Origin: Ruminococcus sp.
GTDB taxonomy: Bacteria > Bacillota > Clostridia > Oscillospirales > Ruminococcaceae
Direction of reading: 5' to 3'
Length of the DNA stretch: 64,000 bases
NCBI GenBank assembly: GCA_017484095.1
Contig: JAFUTU010000023.1
Coordinates: 1-64,000, forward strand
The number at the start of each line of letters is the position of its first letter. The first letter of the stretch is position 1. This document shows positions 7,358-15,813 of the stretch, one piece after another. A program made the translations under genes and the position numbers. A model generated the notes under the pieces. That model ran no database searches, had not been told where the DNA came from, and saw nothing but the letters and a program-made list of their open reading frames with translations.

Positions 7358-8152
7358 TCACCTTCTGTTGGCCTGTGCTTTTGCAAGCAGGCGGAGTATC
7401 TTAAGGTAAAGATAGATAACGCCTACGATAAGAGAATAGCTTGCGTACCACTCATACTCCTCAGGCAGGCCGTATTCAACGGTCTGGGTAACGGTGTCAA
7501 AGTCACACATGAGCAGAACTGCTGCAATGAACACGCCGATAGCTGCAAAGAGTATGCCGACAGGTCCGTTATTGATGTTCACAATGCTCTGGATAATAGG
7601 AGAATTAGGTGCTACGATATAAACGATACCGAAGATAGCGCCTCCGAGAAGGGAAGCCATTATTGCTGTAAGGCACGCGGTCTTCAGTCTTCCGCCGACC
7701 CGAACACCCTTAGAATAAAGAAGTGTGAGCACGCCCACTGTGAGGACTGTAAGAACAAGCGCCTCAACGATGATGCCCTTGAACTGCTTAGCGTAAAGCA
7801 TTGACACCAGTGACAGGCAGAAGCCCATACCTCCTGCGTAGATAGAGCCCGTGACGGGTACTGTCTTCGGGGCAAAGGCTGCAACGATGCTTGCGATAAG
7901 AGTTACCAGAAGTAGAACATAGAATATGATGCTCTCCATCTGGAGTGCGGCAGTAACGCCGTTTCTTGCGGTGTAGAATGCGTCAACATAGAAAAATGCA
8001 GCTATGCCTGCGCACATTACCAGCACAAAATAGATCGTCTTCATTGCTACGCCCTTATAAGTAGCGGCGTAGTTCACATCGACAGGCTGTACAAAGCTCT
8101 GGAGTTTTCTGGCTCTGGGGTTGCCTGCGTTGTCAAAAAAATTATTTGCCAT
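7358..8152 (-). CDS. Bax inhibitor-1/YccA-like integral membrane protein
   Basis: 264 aa. After a polar N-terminal stretch of about 35 residues there are about seven hydrophobic segments. The C-terminal segment has the pattern seen in BI-1/YccA proteins: an Asp-Phe-Asp pair, then VEYGLPEEYEWYASYSL and a final YLYLKILRLL helix. Members of this family are membrane proteins linked to calcium leak or to FtsH protease control. The role here cannot be deduced from the sequence. GAAAGGAGAG precedes the ATG, and a promoter lies at 8191-8218. The gene stands alone between two terminator or repeat regions. Confidence 0.85.
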   Translation of the reverse strand: MANNFFDNAGNPRARKLQSFVQPVDVNYAATYKGVAMKTIYFVLVMCAGIAAFFYVDAFYTARNGVTAALQMESIIFYVLLLVTLIASIVAAFAPKTVPVTGSIYAGGMGFCLSLVSMLYAKQFKGIIVEALVLTVLTVGVLTLLYSKGVRVGGRLKTACLTAIMASLLGGAIFGIVYIVAPNSPIIQSIVNINNGPVGILFAAIGVFIAAVLLMCDFDTVTQTVEYGLPEEYEWYASYSLIVGVIYLYLKILRLLAKAQANRR

Positions 8153-8190
8153 TTTATTACTCTCCTTTCAAACAAAAAGAACTTACTACT

Positions 8191-8218
8191 ATTATAACCA
8201 TTTTTATTAAAATGTCAA
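8191..8218 (-). promoter_or_regulatory. Minus-strand promoter for the Bax inhibitor-like gene
   Basis: On the minus strand: TTGACA (8213-8218), a 16-bp spacer and TATAAT (8191-8196). The predicted leader is about 35 nt and contains the GAAAGGAGAG ribosome binding site. Confidence 0.85.
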
Positions 8219-8458
8219 GTGGCAGGGGCTAGCCCCTGCACCGCCTCCCCCACCCCACGTAAGCAGCTGGGTGCTACAGGTCTGTTTGCCCTCCCGCGTG
8301 AGGTTGACATGACACAGTCATGCCCGGGGATAGTTACGCACGTACTATTAAGCAGTAACGCTGCGCGAACATTGAATATATTATTTTTAATCCATAGTTA
8401 TGTACCCGAAGGGGTTATAGGACGGGCGGACAACAGCAAGCTGCTGTCGGAAAGCCCC
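8219..8458. other. Gene-free gap between holB and the Bax inhibitor-like gene
   Basis: About 240 bp with no credible gene. It holds an 18-bp perfect palindrome at 8222-8239 (GCAGGGGCTAGCCCCTGC), a CATGAC/GTCATG hairpin at 8308-8322 and repeat copy 2 at its holB end. The open frame 8219-8518 (+) has no ribosome binding site and is not supported. Confidence 0.6.
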
Positions 8459-8461
8459 CTA
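8405..8461. repeat. Interspersed hairpin repeat, copy 2
   Basis: 57 bp from CCCGAAGGGGTTATAGG to CGGAAAGCCCCCTA. An outer ATAGG/CCTAT plus GGGC/GCCC stem encloses an inner ACAGCA/TGCTGT hairpin. Its last three bases form the reverse complement of the holB stop codon, so the element abuts the 3' end of holB. Confidence 0.75.
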
Positions 8462-9448
8462 TGTGGCAACCAACATGCCACACAGGCTGTTTATCGTGAG
8501 GCTTGTGTTAGAGTTTGAATCAATGCCTGTGATATAGCTGCAAAGAATGTCATAAAGTGCAAGGGCACGCTCAGAGGTCATAGCTGTTGCAAGGTGCTTT
8601 GCGGCACCCTCATCGCAGCTTACTGTCACGGCGTTTTCTCCCTCCAGCCTGATGCGGAGGCTGTCGCGGATTATTTCGGAATACAGGCAAAGACATTCTC
8701 TCAGAAGAGGACGTGAGCTGTCGGTCTGCTCCAGCGCTAAGAGTATCTGATATTCGTTTTTGTTTATGGCGGCTCTTGCCAGCTCTCTTGCGGCTTTGAC
8801 ACCGCTTTTGAAAAGACCGCCGTTAAGATACTCTATGCAGCGGCCGATATTGCCTCTGCCTGCGCTGACCGCATCAGCTGCGCTTACGGGGTCGGCGTTT
8901 TCGTATACTTCGAGATATTCTGCGCTTTCCGCATCTGAGACAGGGACTGCGCCTATCGAGATCACCCTTGACAGGATAGTGGGCAGGAAGGTCTCTCTGC
9001 CCGAGGCTGTAAGGATAACAGCTGTGTGCTCGGGGGGCTCTTCGATGAGCTTTAAAAGAATGTTCTGTATCTGCACCGAGGTAACGACAGAACGGTCAAG
9101 ATCGGGAATGATATATACTTTCATTCGGCTCTCTGTAGGGGCTATGACGGCATCGGAGACGATAGGTCTGATATCATCGACCATATAGTTTCCCTTTGGA
9201 CCGCACTTCGGGCTCATCACATCGGGGTGAGCGCCCTCGGCTATCATTCGGCAGCTTTTGCATTTGCCGCAGGGAGTGCCGCTGCCCTCCTCGCAGAGAA
9301 GTGCCGCCGCGACCCAGCTTGCAAGCTTTTTCTTACCGAGTCCTTTTTCTCCGTGAATGATAAGGGAGTGCGGCTCTCTGCCCTTTGAGATCATATTGGT
9401 TATAAGCTCCTTGGAGCTGTTGTTACCGTATATCTTGTAATTGTTCAT
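8459..9448 (-). CDS. holB: DNA polymerase III delta-prime subunit
   Basis: 329 aa. This is a clamp-loader subunit of the replicative polymerase. Near the N-terminus is a P-loop-like HGEKGLGKKK (about residues 32-41), then the zinc module with Cys60, Cys63 and Cys66 (CGKCKSC) and an upstream Cys52. A VQIQNILLKLIEEPP segment and an ILSRV motif, both typical of delta-prime AAA+ cores, follow. The length matches the family. It starts with ATG at 9448; the upstream region holds radA only 8 bp away, so the two form a minus-strand operon radA-holB. The stop codon touches repeat copy 2. Confidence 0.93.
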   Translation of the reverse strand: MNNYKIYGNNSSKELITNMISKGREPHSLIIHGEKGLGKKKLASWVAAALLCEEGSGTPCGKCKSCRMIAEGAHPDVMSPKCGPKGNYMVDDIRPIVSDAVIAPTESRMKVYIIPDLDRSVVTSVQIQNILLKLIEEPPEHTAVILTASGRETFLPTILSRVISIGAVPVSDAESAEYLEVYENADPVSAADAVSAGRGNIGRCIEYLNGGLFKSGVKAARELARAAINKNEYQILLALEQTDSSRPLLRECLCLYSEIIRDSLRIRLEGENAVTVSCDEGAAKHLATAMTSERALALYDILCSYITGIDSNSNTSLTINSLCGMLVAT

Positions 9449-9456
9449 CGTTCACC

Positions 9457-10833
9457 TCAGCCGCTAACTAATTTGCAGCATTCTTTTATAGACCTGACGC
9501 CCTTTATCTCCATATCAAAGGCTGAAAGGTCAAGACCTTTCAGAGAATGTGCGGGCACAACGCATCTGGTAAAGCCCATACGCTCGCATTCGGAGAGTCT
9601 CTGGCGGCAGTTCGGTATGCTCCTGAGTTCTCCTGCCAGACCTATCTCTCCCATAAATATCGTTTTTTCGTCGATGACCTTATCGGTAAGGGTAGAATAA
9701 AGCGCCATGGCGACGGAAAGGTCTGCGGCGGTGTCATCGAGCTTTATGCCCCCGACGATATTTATATAGACGTCCAGTCCGCCGAAGAAATAACCGAGCC
9801 TTTTTTCCGTGACGGCGATTATCATTGCCATTCGGTAATAATCAAAGCCGTTGGCTGTTCTTTTCGGCATCGAGGCGGCGCTTTTTGAGGCGAGAGCCTG
9901 CACCTCTGCCATTATGGGACGGGAGCCCTCCATTATACAGCTCACACACGTACCCGAGGCGTTTTGCGGTCTGCCCTCAAGAAACATCATGGATGGGTTC
10001 TCGACCTCTAGCAGACCTTTATCTGCCATTTCAAACATTCCGATCTCGTTGGTCGAGCCGAAGCGGTTTTTCACGGCTCTCAGTATTCTGTAGCTGAGGC
10101 TGCGCTGTCCCTCAAAATAGAGGACGCAGTCTACTATATGCTCCATTACCTTGGGGCCTGCTATGGCGCCGTCTTTATTGACGTGGCCAACTATGAAAAA
10201 GGGTATCTCCTCAGATTTTGCTGTTCTCATAAACAGGTTTGTGCATTCTCTTACCTGTGCAACGCTGCCCTGTGCGGACGTTACAGCCGAGATGCTCATC
10301 GTCTGGATAGAATCTATTATCACTATCTCGGGCTTTTCCTTTACTACTACGGAGCATATCTGCTCGGCATCGCTGCAGGCTAGAAGATAAAGGTTCGGTG
10401 TTTTTACGCCGAGCCTGTCTGCCCTGAGCTTTATCTGCCTTACGGATTCCTCGCCCGACACATAGAGGATAGTGTGATCCTTGCCGAGAAACTCGCATAT
10501 CTGCAAAAGGATAGTTGATTTGCCTATGCCGGGTTCTCCTCCGAGAAGGACAAGAGAGCCCTTGACAAGCCCTCCGCCGAGGACACGGTCAAGCTCGTGA
10601 AGACCTGTGGCATATCTTACCTCACGCACTCTTGCGTCAACGTCGCCGAGGACGGTTATCATATCGGAAACGTCTTTGATCTGCGTTTTTGATGACGTTC
10701 TCGACGACTTTACATTTGATATCTCTATTTCTTCAAAGGTGTTCCACTCTCCGCATTCGGGGCATCTGCCGTTCCATTTTGAGGTCTCATATCCGCAGCT
10801 GCGGCACACATAGGACACTGTGCTTTTTGCCAT
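9457..10833 (-). CDS. radA: DNA repair protein RadA
   Basis: 458 aa. RadA is a RecA-related helicase that processes recombination branches. A four-Cys zinc finger uses Cys10, Cys13, Cys24 and Cys27. The RecA-like core has Walker A GGEPGIGKST at about 98-107, and the diagnostic KNRFG motif follows in the second half of the core. The C-terminal third is the Lon-like domain. The ATG at 10833 is chosen because AAGGAGG sits just upstream; an earlier in-frame start at 10875 has no such site. It is transcribed with holB from a promoter at 10864-10892. Confidence 0.96.
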   Translation of the reverse strand: MAKSTVSYVCRSCGYETSKWNGRCPECGEWNTFEEIEISNVKSSRTSSKTQIKDVSDMITVLGDVDARVREVRYATGLHELDRVLGGGLVKGSLVLLGGEPGIGKSTILLQICEFLGKDHTILYVSGEESVRQIKLRADRLGVKTPNLYLLACSDAEQICSVVVKEKPEIVIIDSIQTMSISAVTSAQGSVAQVRECTNLFMRTAKSEEIPFFIVGHVNKDGAIAGPKVMEHIVDCVLYFEGQRSLSYRILRAVKNRFGSTNEIGMFEMADKGLLEVENPSMMFLEGRPQNASGTCVSCIMEGSRPIMAEVQALASKSAASMPKRTANGFDYYRMAMIIAVTEKRLGYFFGGLDVYINIVGGIKLDDTAADLSVAMALYSTLTDKVIDEKTIFMGEIGLAGELRSIPNCRQRLSECERMGFTRCVVPAHSLKGLDLSAFDMEIKGVRSIKECCKLVSG

Positions 10834-10863
10834 TATAATGCCTCCTTGACCTATATTGATTAT

Positions 10864-10892
10864 AATATACCACAATTACGCTGAAAAGTAAA
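10864..10892 (-). promoter_or_regulatory. Minus-strand promoter for radA-holB
   Basis: On the minus strand: TTTACT (10887-10892), a 17-bp spacer and TATATT (10864-10869). A TATAAT shifted by 5 bases is an alternative -10. The GCTTTACTTTT context at the -35 is shared with promoters at 11133 and 28526. Confidence 0.7.
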
Positions 10893-11132
10893 GCTTTTTG
10901 AGCCTTCACCTCGATACGCCCGTAAAACTGTGGTTTTATTATCTCATTATCAGTTTTGTGTCCGAAGGGGTTTTAGGTGGGCGTGCAACAGCAAGCTGCT
11001 GCTGGAAAGCCCCCTAAAGCATATGCTGCTAAAATATAGCTTCTTAGAAAGCTATGGGCATATTACTTCGCTGAAAAAAAGTGAGACATCACGCTTAAAA
11101 CAGTAATAACTCACAAATTTTATCCGCGCGGC
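10893..11132. other. Gene-free divergent gap between radA and the GT2 operon
   Basis: The radA-GT2 gap spans 367 bp in all and contains two divergent promoters. Between them lie repeat copy 3 (10962-11016) and a small ATAGCTT/AAGCTAT hairpin shortly after it. No supported gene was seen. Confidence 0.6.
10962..11016. repeat. Interspersed hairpin repeat, copy 3
   Basis: 55 bp from CCGAAGGGGTTTTAGG to TGGAAAGCCCCCTA. The outer stem TTTAGG/CCTAAA differs from copy 2 (TATAGG/CCTATG) at paired positions, so the change is compensatory. The inner hairpin is CAGCA/TGCTG around AGC. Confidence 0.75.
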
Positions 11133-11161
11133 TTTACTTTTGGGAAATAATATGATATAAT
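11133..11161 (+). promoter_or_regulatory. Promoter for the GT2-ABC exporter operon
   Basis: TTTACT (11133-11138), a 17-bp spacer and TATAAT (11156-11161). The ATG at 11201 follows about 34 nt after the expected start site. Confidence 0.75.
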
Positions 11162-11200
11162 TGGTTGGAATACATCTTTTTGAAGGGAGGGTATTTTGCG

Positions 11201-12037
11201 ATGGCGGATATGAATGTCAGACTGCCCGATTACAGCGTGCTGATGTCGGTGTATGCAGGGGAGAACGCAGAGTTTTTCAGACAGAGCGTTGAGAGCATGC
11301 TTTCACAGAGCCTGCCCACAAATGACTTTGTGCTGGTGTGCGACGGCGAACTGACCGAGGAGCTCGATGAAGTGATAGCTGAGTTTGAGCGTGAGCACGA
11401 ATGCTTTCATGTTTACAGAATGTCTGAGAAGTCAGGCACGGGAGCGTGCGCGAACCTTGGTATCGAAAAGTGCAGGAACGAACTGATAGTAAAAATGGAT
11501 TCTGACGATATTGCTCTTCCTGACAGATGTATGAGGTCGGTATCCGTTATGGCAAAGCACCCCGAGATAGATATGCTGGGAGCGTATATCGAGGAGTTCG
11601 ACAGCGAGAGCGGAAAGGCGCTTTCCGTAAAGAAAACACCGATATACAATTCCGAGATACACAAGTATTCAAAGAGAAGAAACCCCTTCAACAACCAGAC
11701 GCTTGTTTACAAAAAGTCTCTGGCACAGAGGGTGGGCGGCTACAGCACGATAAAGAGGTGCGAGGACTACGAGTTTGTAGTGAATATGCTCAGGGCAGGC
11801 GCATACGGCGCGAATATCGGCAGGGTGCTGGTGCGGTACAGAGTGACTGAGGGCAACTACAACAGGCGGCGCAACTGGGCAAACACCAAGGCATTTATCG
11901 CGGTGCGCTGGAGGATACACAGAAGCGGCTATTCGTCACTGGCGGATCTAATAATTCCGTGTGCATTGCAGCTGTTCATTTTTGTGATGCCTACAAAGCT
12001 TACGGGGTTCATATACAAGAAATTACTCAGGGGCTGA
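11201..12037 (+). CDS. Family 2 glycosyltransferase
   Basis: 278 aa. The enzyme transfers a sugar from a nucleotide donor to a growing surface glycan at the inner face of the membrane. A GT-A fold is visible: the N-terminal YSVLMSVYAGE strand binds nucleotide, and Asp100-Ser-Asp-Asp103 is the metal-binding DxD-type motif. A CEDYEF segment near residue 188 is the usual place of the catalytic base (ED). The C-terminal ~40 residues are hydrophobic and basic and may associate with the membrane. The ATG at 11201 has AAGGGAGG upstream. The donor sugar cannot be told. It heads an operon with an ABC-2 polysaccharide exporter. Confidence 0.9.
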   Translation: MADMNVRLPDYSVLMSVYAGENAEFFRQSVESMLSQSLPTNDFVLVCDGELTEELDEVIAEFEREHECFHVYRMSEKSGTGACANLGIEKCRNELIVKMDSDDIALPDRCMRSVSVMAKHPEIDMLGAYIEEFDSESGKALSVKKTPIYNSEIHKYSKRRNPFNNQTLVYKKSLAQRVGGYSTIKRCEDYEFVVNMLRAGAYGANIGRVLVRYRVTEGNYNRRRNWANTKAFIAVRWRIHRSGYSSLADLIIPCALQLFIFVMPTKLTGFIYKKLLRG

Positions 12038-12062
12038 GGTCTCCTGAAAAAAAGAGGTAATT

Positions 12063-12905
12063 ATGGAAGAAAAACACGATTTTTTTGGCCTGAAGCAGAT
12101 ATTTGTCGAGCATAAGGGCAAGGGAAAACAGATACGTATGCTGTCTGTGAATGAGCTTATAAAAAAATACAAGGGTGCGGCTCTGGGGCCTATATGGGCG
12201 CTGATAAAGCCTACGTTCACCCTGTTCATACTGTGGTTCGCATTTGATGTGGGCCTGAGAAGGAACGGAGGAGTACACTTCATAAATGATAAGTACCCCA
12301 CCTTTATCTTCCTGCTGACGGGATATGTGCCGTGGTTCTATATTTCGGAGTGTATAATCGGGGGCTCACGCTCGATAAGACAGAACAAGCAGTTCGTCAC
12401 AAAGCTGTCGTTTCCTGTGTCGAATATTATGACATTCACGTCGCTTTCAGGGCTTTATGTGCAGCTTATGCTTTGTGTGATAATGTATGCTGTGCTCTGG
12501 CTGAGCGGATACGGCCCGAGCGTTTACAATCTGCAGTTTTTCTACTACATTTTTATGATGTATGTGTTCTTCCTGGCGCTTTCGTGGACGACTGCTCCTC
12601 TTAGTGCGTTCAGCAAGGATTTCGAGAATCTTATAAACTCGATAATCACGGGTCTTTTCTGGCTTTCGGGCACGCTCTGGAACACCTATGATATCGAGCC
12701 GCTCTGGGTGAAGAGGCTGATGTTCTTCAACCCGATAAACTATTTTGTAAACGGCTACCGAAAATGCTTTCTTACTCACACGCTTGCCTTTGACAGCAAT
12801 TATACGACAGAAACGATCGTTTTCTATGCGGAGCTTTTGTTCCTGATACTGCTGGGAGGGCATACATACAGAAAGTTCAGGAAGATACTTCCCGATGTGT
12901 TGTGA
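12063..12905 (+). CDS. ABC-2 type polysaccharide export permease
   Basis: 280 aa. This is the membrane subunit of a TagG/RfbD/KpsM-like exporter that moves a lipid-linked glycan or teichoic acid across the cytoplasmic membrane. A cytosolic N-terminus carries the motif IKKYKGAALGPIWALIKP, typical of this family. About six transmembrane helices follow, between residues 50 and 270. It lies 25 bp after the glycosyltransferase gene and 23 bp before the ATPase gene, so the three form one transcription unit. The exported polymer is unknown. Confidence 0.92.
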   Translation: MEEKHDFFGLKQIFVEHKGKGKQIRMLSVNELIKKYKGAALGPIWALIKPTFTLFILWFAFDVGLRRNGGVHFINDKYPTFIFLLTGYVPWFYISECIIGGSRSIRQNKQFVTKLSFPVSNIMTFTSLSGLYVQLMLCVIMYAVLWLSGYGPSVYNLQFFYYIFMMYVFFLALSWTTAPLSAFSKDFENLINSIITGLFWLSGTLWNTYDIEPLWVKRLMFFNPINYFVNGYRKCFLTHTLAFDSNYTTETIVFYAELLFLILLGGHTYRKFRKILPDVL

Positions 12906-12928
12906 TCGGTATTGTTAGGAGAATATAA

Positions 12929-13654
12929 ATGGACAGAGAGCCTATTATAGAATTCAAGGACGTAAAAAAAGAATACTTCCTCTACAAAAATGAAAAGGCA
13001 CGCTTTAAGGCTATTTTTACAAAAAACAGGGGCGTTAAAAAGCACCCTGCGCTCAAGGGCGTGAGCTTTAAGATATTTCAGGGAGAGTCTGTCGGTATCA
13101 TCGGAAAGAACGGTGCGGGCAAATCTACCATACTGAAAATGATAACGGGAGTAAGCTTCCCGACAAGCGGTGAGATAACCGTCAACGGAAAGGTGGCAGC
13201 TCTGCTGGAGCTGACGGCAGGTTTCTCGCCCGATATGACGGGTACGGAGAATATATATCTTAAGGGCTATCTTCTTGGGCTCAACGATGCCCAGATAAAG
13301 GAGATAGAGCAGGATATCATAGATTTTGCAGACCTGGGAGAATACATCGACCAGCCTGTAAGGACGTATTCAAGCGGTATGAAGATGCGTCTGGGATTTG
13401 CTATAAATATCAATATTCACCCCGATATCCTTGTTGTTGACGAGGCGCTGAGCGTTGGAGATGCTGATTTCCAGAAAAAGTGCCGCGACAAGATAAACGA
13501 GGTGATCGACGCAGGCGTGACGGTGCTGTTCGTATCGCACTCACGGCAGGCTATCGAGGAGACCTGTACAAGAGCTATCTTCCTCAAAAACGGAAAGGTC
13601 GAGGTAGACGGCACGGTAGAGGAAGCGTTTGACGCTTACGGAGCGAAGAAGTAG
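12929..13654 (+). CDS. ABC transporter ATP-binding protein for polysaccharide export
   Basis: 241 aa. This is the nucleotide-binding partner of the upstream permease and belongs to the TagH/RfbE/KpsT group. Walker A is GKNGAGKST at residues 59-67, the signature YSSGMKMRLGFA lies near 145-157, and Walker B (ILVVDEALSVGD) and the switch His (FVSHS) follow. It lacks the extra C-terminal glycan-binding domain found in some O-antigen ATPases, so export should not need recognition of a capped chain end by this subunit. AGGAGAA precedes the ATG. Confidence 0.95.
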   Translation: MDREPIIEFKDVKKEYFLYKNEKARFKAIFTKNRGVKKHPALKGVSFKIFQGESVGIIGKNGAGKSTILKMITGVSFPTSGEITVNGKVAALLELTAGFSPDMTGTENIYLKGYLLGLNDAQIKEIEQDIIDFADLGEYIDQPVRTYSSGMKMRLGFAININIHPDILVVDEALSVGDADFQKKCRDKINEVIDAGVTVLFVSHSRQAIEETCTRAIFLKNGKVEVDGTVEEAFDAYGAKK

Positions 13655-13705
13655 GCGATTGCTGCACATACTATCAGTTTGTTTTGTCATTATAAGGAGA
13701 AACAT

Positions 13706-15811
13706 ATGAAAAAGTATGACATCTATGAAAACGGGATATACTTCGTTGTTGAGGTGAACGATGATAATGAGGCGAAGCTGCTGCATTTCGGGGCGGTGCC
13801 TTATGATGAGAAAAACCTCAATGACAGGAGCGGAAGCTTTGCATACAGACTGATGGAGCTCCAGGTGAGCGGCTATGACCGCCCGGGAGAGCGCCACGGA
13901 AACAAATACATCGTGACTGCACCCGGATATAAAATGAAATTCAGGAGCTTTGAGGATAAGAACAACTCCTTCGGCAGAAAGATAGAGATAACCACCTTCG
14001 ATGATGAAACGGGCCTTTGTGCCGTTTCACATTTTCAGTTTTATACGGGTACATCGGTCGTCAGAGCTTGGACGGAGGTCATCAATGAGGGCGATAAGAC
14101 ACAGACGCTGGAATATGTGTCTTCATTTGCACTGACTGGTATCGAAAAGGAGGGACTGACGTCTCAGGACGAAAAGCTCAGGATAGGCGTTTGTCACAAC
14201 TCATGGCAGAGAGAACTGCAATGGAGAGAGTATACTCTTTCCGATGCAGGGCTTGCTCTGGCACAGCCGTATATATGGCAGCATTCCTCTAAGGTTTTCG
14301 GTGTGACAAATGTGGGCAACTGGTCAGCTAAGGAATTTATCCCTATGGGAAGTGTTCGCAACACAGAGGTGGGTACTGCTCTTATCTGGCAGATAGAGCA
14401 TAACGGCTCGTGGCACTGGGAGATATCTGACGAGGAGGGCTATCTTTATTTACAGCTTTCGGGACCTTCCGAGATAGAGTCGCACTGGTCAAAGGACTTG
14501 AAGCCCGGCGAGAGGTTCGAGAGCGTAAAATGTGCGGTTGGCACTGTCAGAGGAGGACTTGATGAGGCGGTCGGCGAGCTGACAAGATACCGCAGGCTGA
14601 TAAGAAGAAAAAACAGCGACAACAAGCGCCTGCCCGTTATATTCAATGATTATATGAACTGCCTTTGGGGAGACCCGACCGCAGAGAAGGAATATCCTCT
14701 GATAGATGCGGCTAAAAAGGCTGGGTGCGAATACTTCGTTATAGACGCAGGCTGGTATGCAGACGGCAGCTGGTGGGACGAGGTAGGTCAGTGGGAGGTA
14801 AGCTTAAAGCGTTTCCCTGACGGACTTAAGCCTGTTACGGACTATATCCGAGAGAAGGGTATGATACCCGGAGTATGGCTTGAGATAGAGGTAATGGGGA
14901 TAAAGTGCCCTCTCGTTTCACAGAAGGCAGATGACAGCTGGTTCTTCACACGGCATGGCAGGAGAGTTTATGACAGAAGCCGTTATCAGCTGGATTTCAG
15001 GAACCCCGATGTGAGAAAGCACGCTGATGAGGTGGTAGACAGACTGGTAAAGGAATACGGTATCGGCTATATAAAAATGGATTACAACATTGAGCCCGGT
15101 ATCGGAACAGAGCGTGATGCAGACAGCTTCGGTGACGGACTTCTCGGTCATCAGAGAGCGTATCTTGACTGGCTTGACGGTGTGTTTGAGCGCTATCCCG
15201 AGCTTGTGATCGAGAACTGCTCCAGCGGTGGACTGAGAATGGACTACGCTATGCTCTCGCGCTATTCGATACAGTCTACCTCCGATCAGGACGACTATAA
15301 AAAGTACTGCACGATAGCTGCGAACTCGCCTCTGGCAGTGTGCCCCGAGCAGTCTGCCATATGGTGCTATCCGATGAGTCAGGGCGACCGCGAGGAGACC
15401 GTTTTCAATATGATAAATGCTATGCTTCTGAGGATACATCAGAGCGGTCACCTTGCAAATATAGATGATGAGAGAATGGCTCTTGTAAAGCAGGGGCTTG
15501 ACGTATATAAGCGAATAAGAAAGGATATAAGAGAGGCGGTGCCGTTCTGGCCGCTGGGACTGTCAGACTTTGCTGACGACTGGGTGAGCCTTGGACTGAG
15601 AACTGACAGCAAGGCATACCTCGCTGTCTGGAGACGAGAGGGCAGCGACACCTGTGAGCTGCCGCTTGATATAGTGAAAGAGGGCTCAAGGGTAAAGTGC
15701 ATCTATCCCGACTTCAACGAGTGTCAGTTCGAGCTGCATCCGTTATCGGGCAAGCTGAGCGTTAAGCTTGAAAAGCCCTATACGGCACGCCTTTTTGAGA
15801 TAAAAATATAA
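13706..15811 (+). CDS. GH36 alpha-galactosidase
   Basis: 701 aa. It should release terminal alpha-galactose from raffinose-family sugars or galactomannan fragments. An N-terminal beta-sandwich (about residues 1-310) precedes the catalytic barrel. The nucleophile is Asp459 in IKMDYN, and the acid/base is Asp513 in the CSSGGLRMD motif, both at the places expected for GH36. A small beta C-terminal domain ends the protein. No signal peptide is present, so it acts on imported oligosaccharides. The ATG at 13706 follows AAGGAGAAA; an earlier in-frame start at 13679 has no ribosome binding site. The cca gene begins 3 bp after its stop. Confidence 0.93.
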   Translation: MKKYDIYENGIYFVVEVNDDNEAKLLHFGAVPYDEKNLNDRSGSFAYRLMELQVSGYDRPGERHGNKYIVTAPGYKMKFRSFEDKNNSFGRKIEITTFDDETGLCAVSHFQFYTGTSVVRAWTEVINEGDKTQTLEYVSSFALTGIEKEGLTSQDEKLRIGVCHNSWQRELQWREYTLSDAGLALAQPYIWQHSSKVFGVTNVGNWSAKEFIPMGSVRNTEVGTALIWQIEHNGSWHWEISDEEGYLYLQLSGPSEIESHWSKDLKPGERFESVKCAVGTVRGGLDEAVGELTRYRRLIRRKNSDNKRLPVIFNDYMNCLWGDPTAEKEYPLIDAAKKAGCEYFVIDAGWYADGSWWDEVGQWEVSLKRFPDGLKPVTDYIREKGMIPGVWLEIEVMGIKCPLVSQKADDSWFFTRHGRRVYDRSRYQLDFRNPDVRKHADEVVDRLVKEYGIGYIKMDYNIEPGIGTERDADSFGDGLLGHQRAYLDWLDGVFERYPELVIENCSSGGLRMDYAMLSRYSIQSTSDQDDYKKYCTIAANSPLAVCPEQSAIWCYPMSQGDREETVFNMINAMLLRIHQSGHLANIDDERMALVKQGLDVYKRIRKDIREAVPFWPLGLSDFADDWVSLGLRTDSKAYLAVWRREGSDTCELPLDIVKEGSRVKCIYPDFNECQFELHPLSGKLSVKLEKPYTARLFEIKI

Positions 15812-15813
15812 GT

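Noticed and set aside
8219..8518. 99-aa plus-strand ORF
   Set aside because: No ribosome binding site; it crosses a palindrome, the repeat copy and the end of holB.
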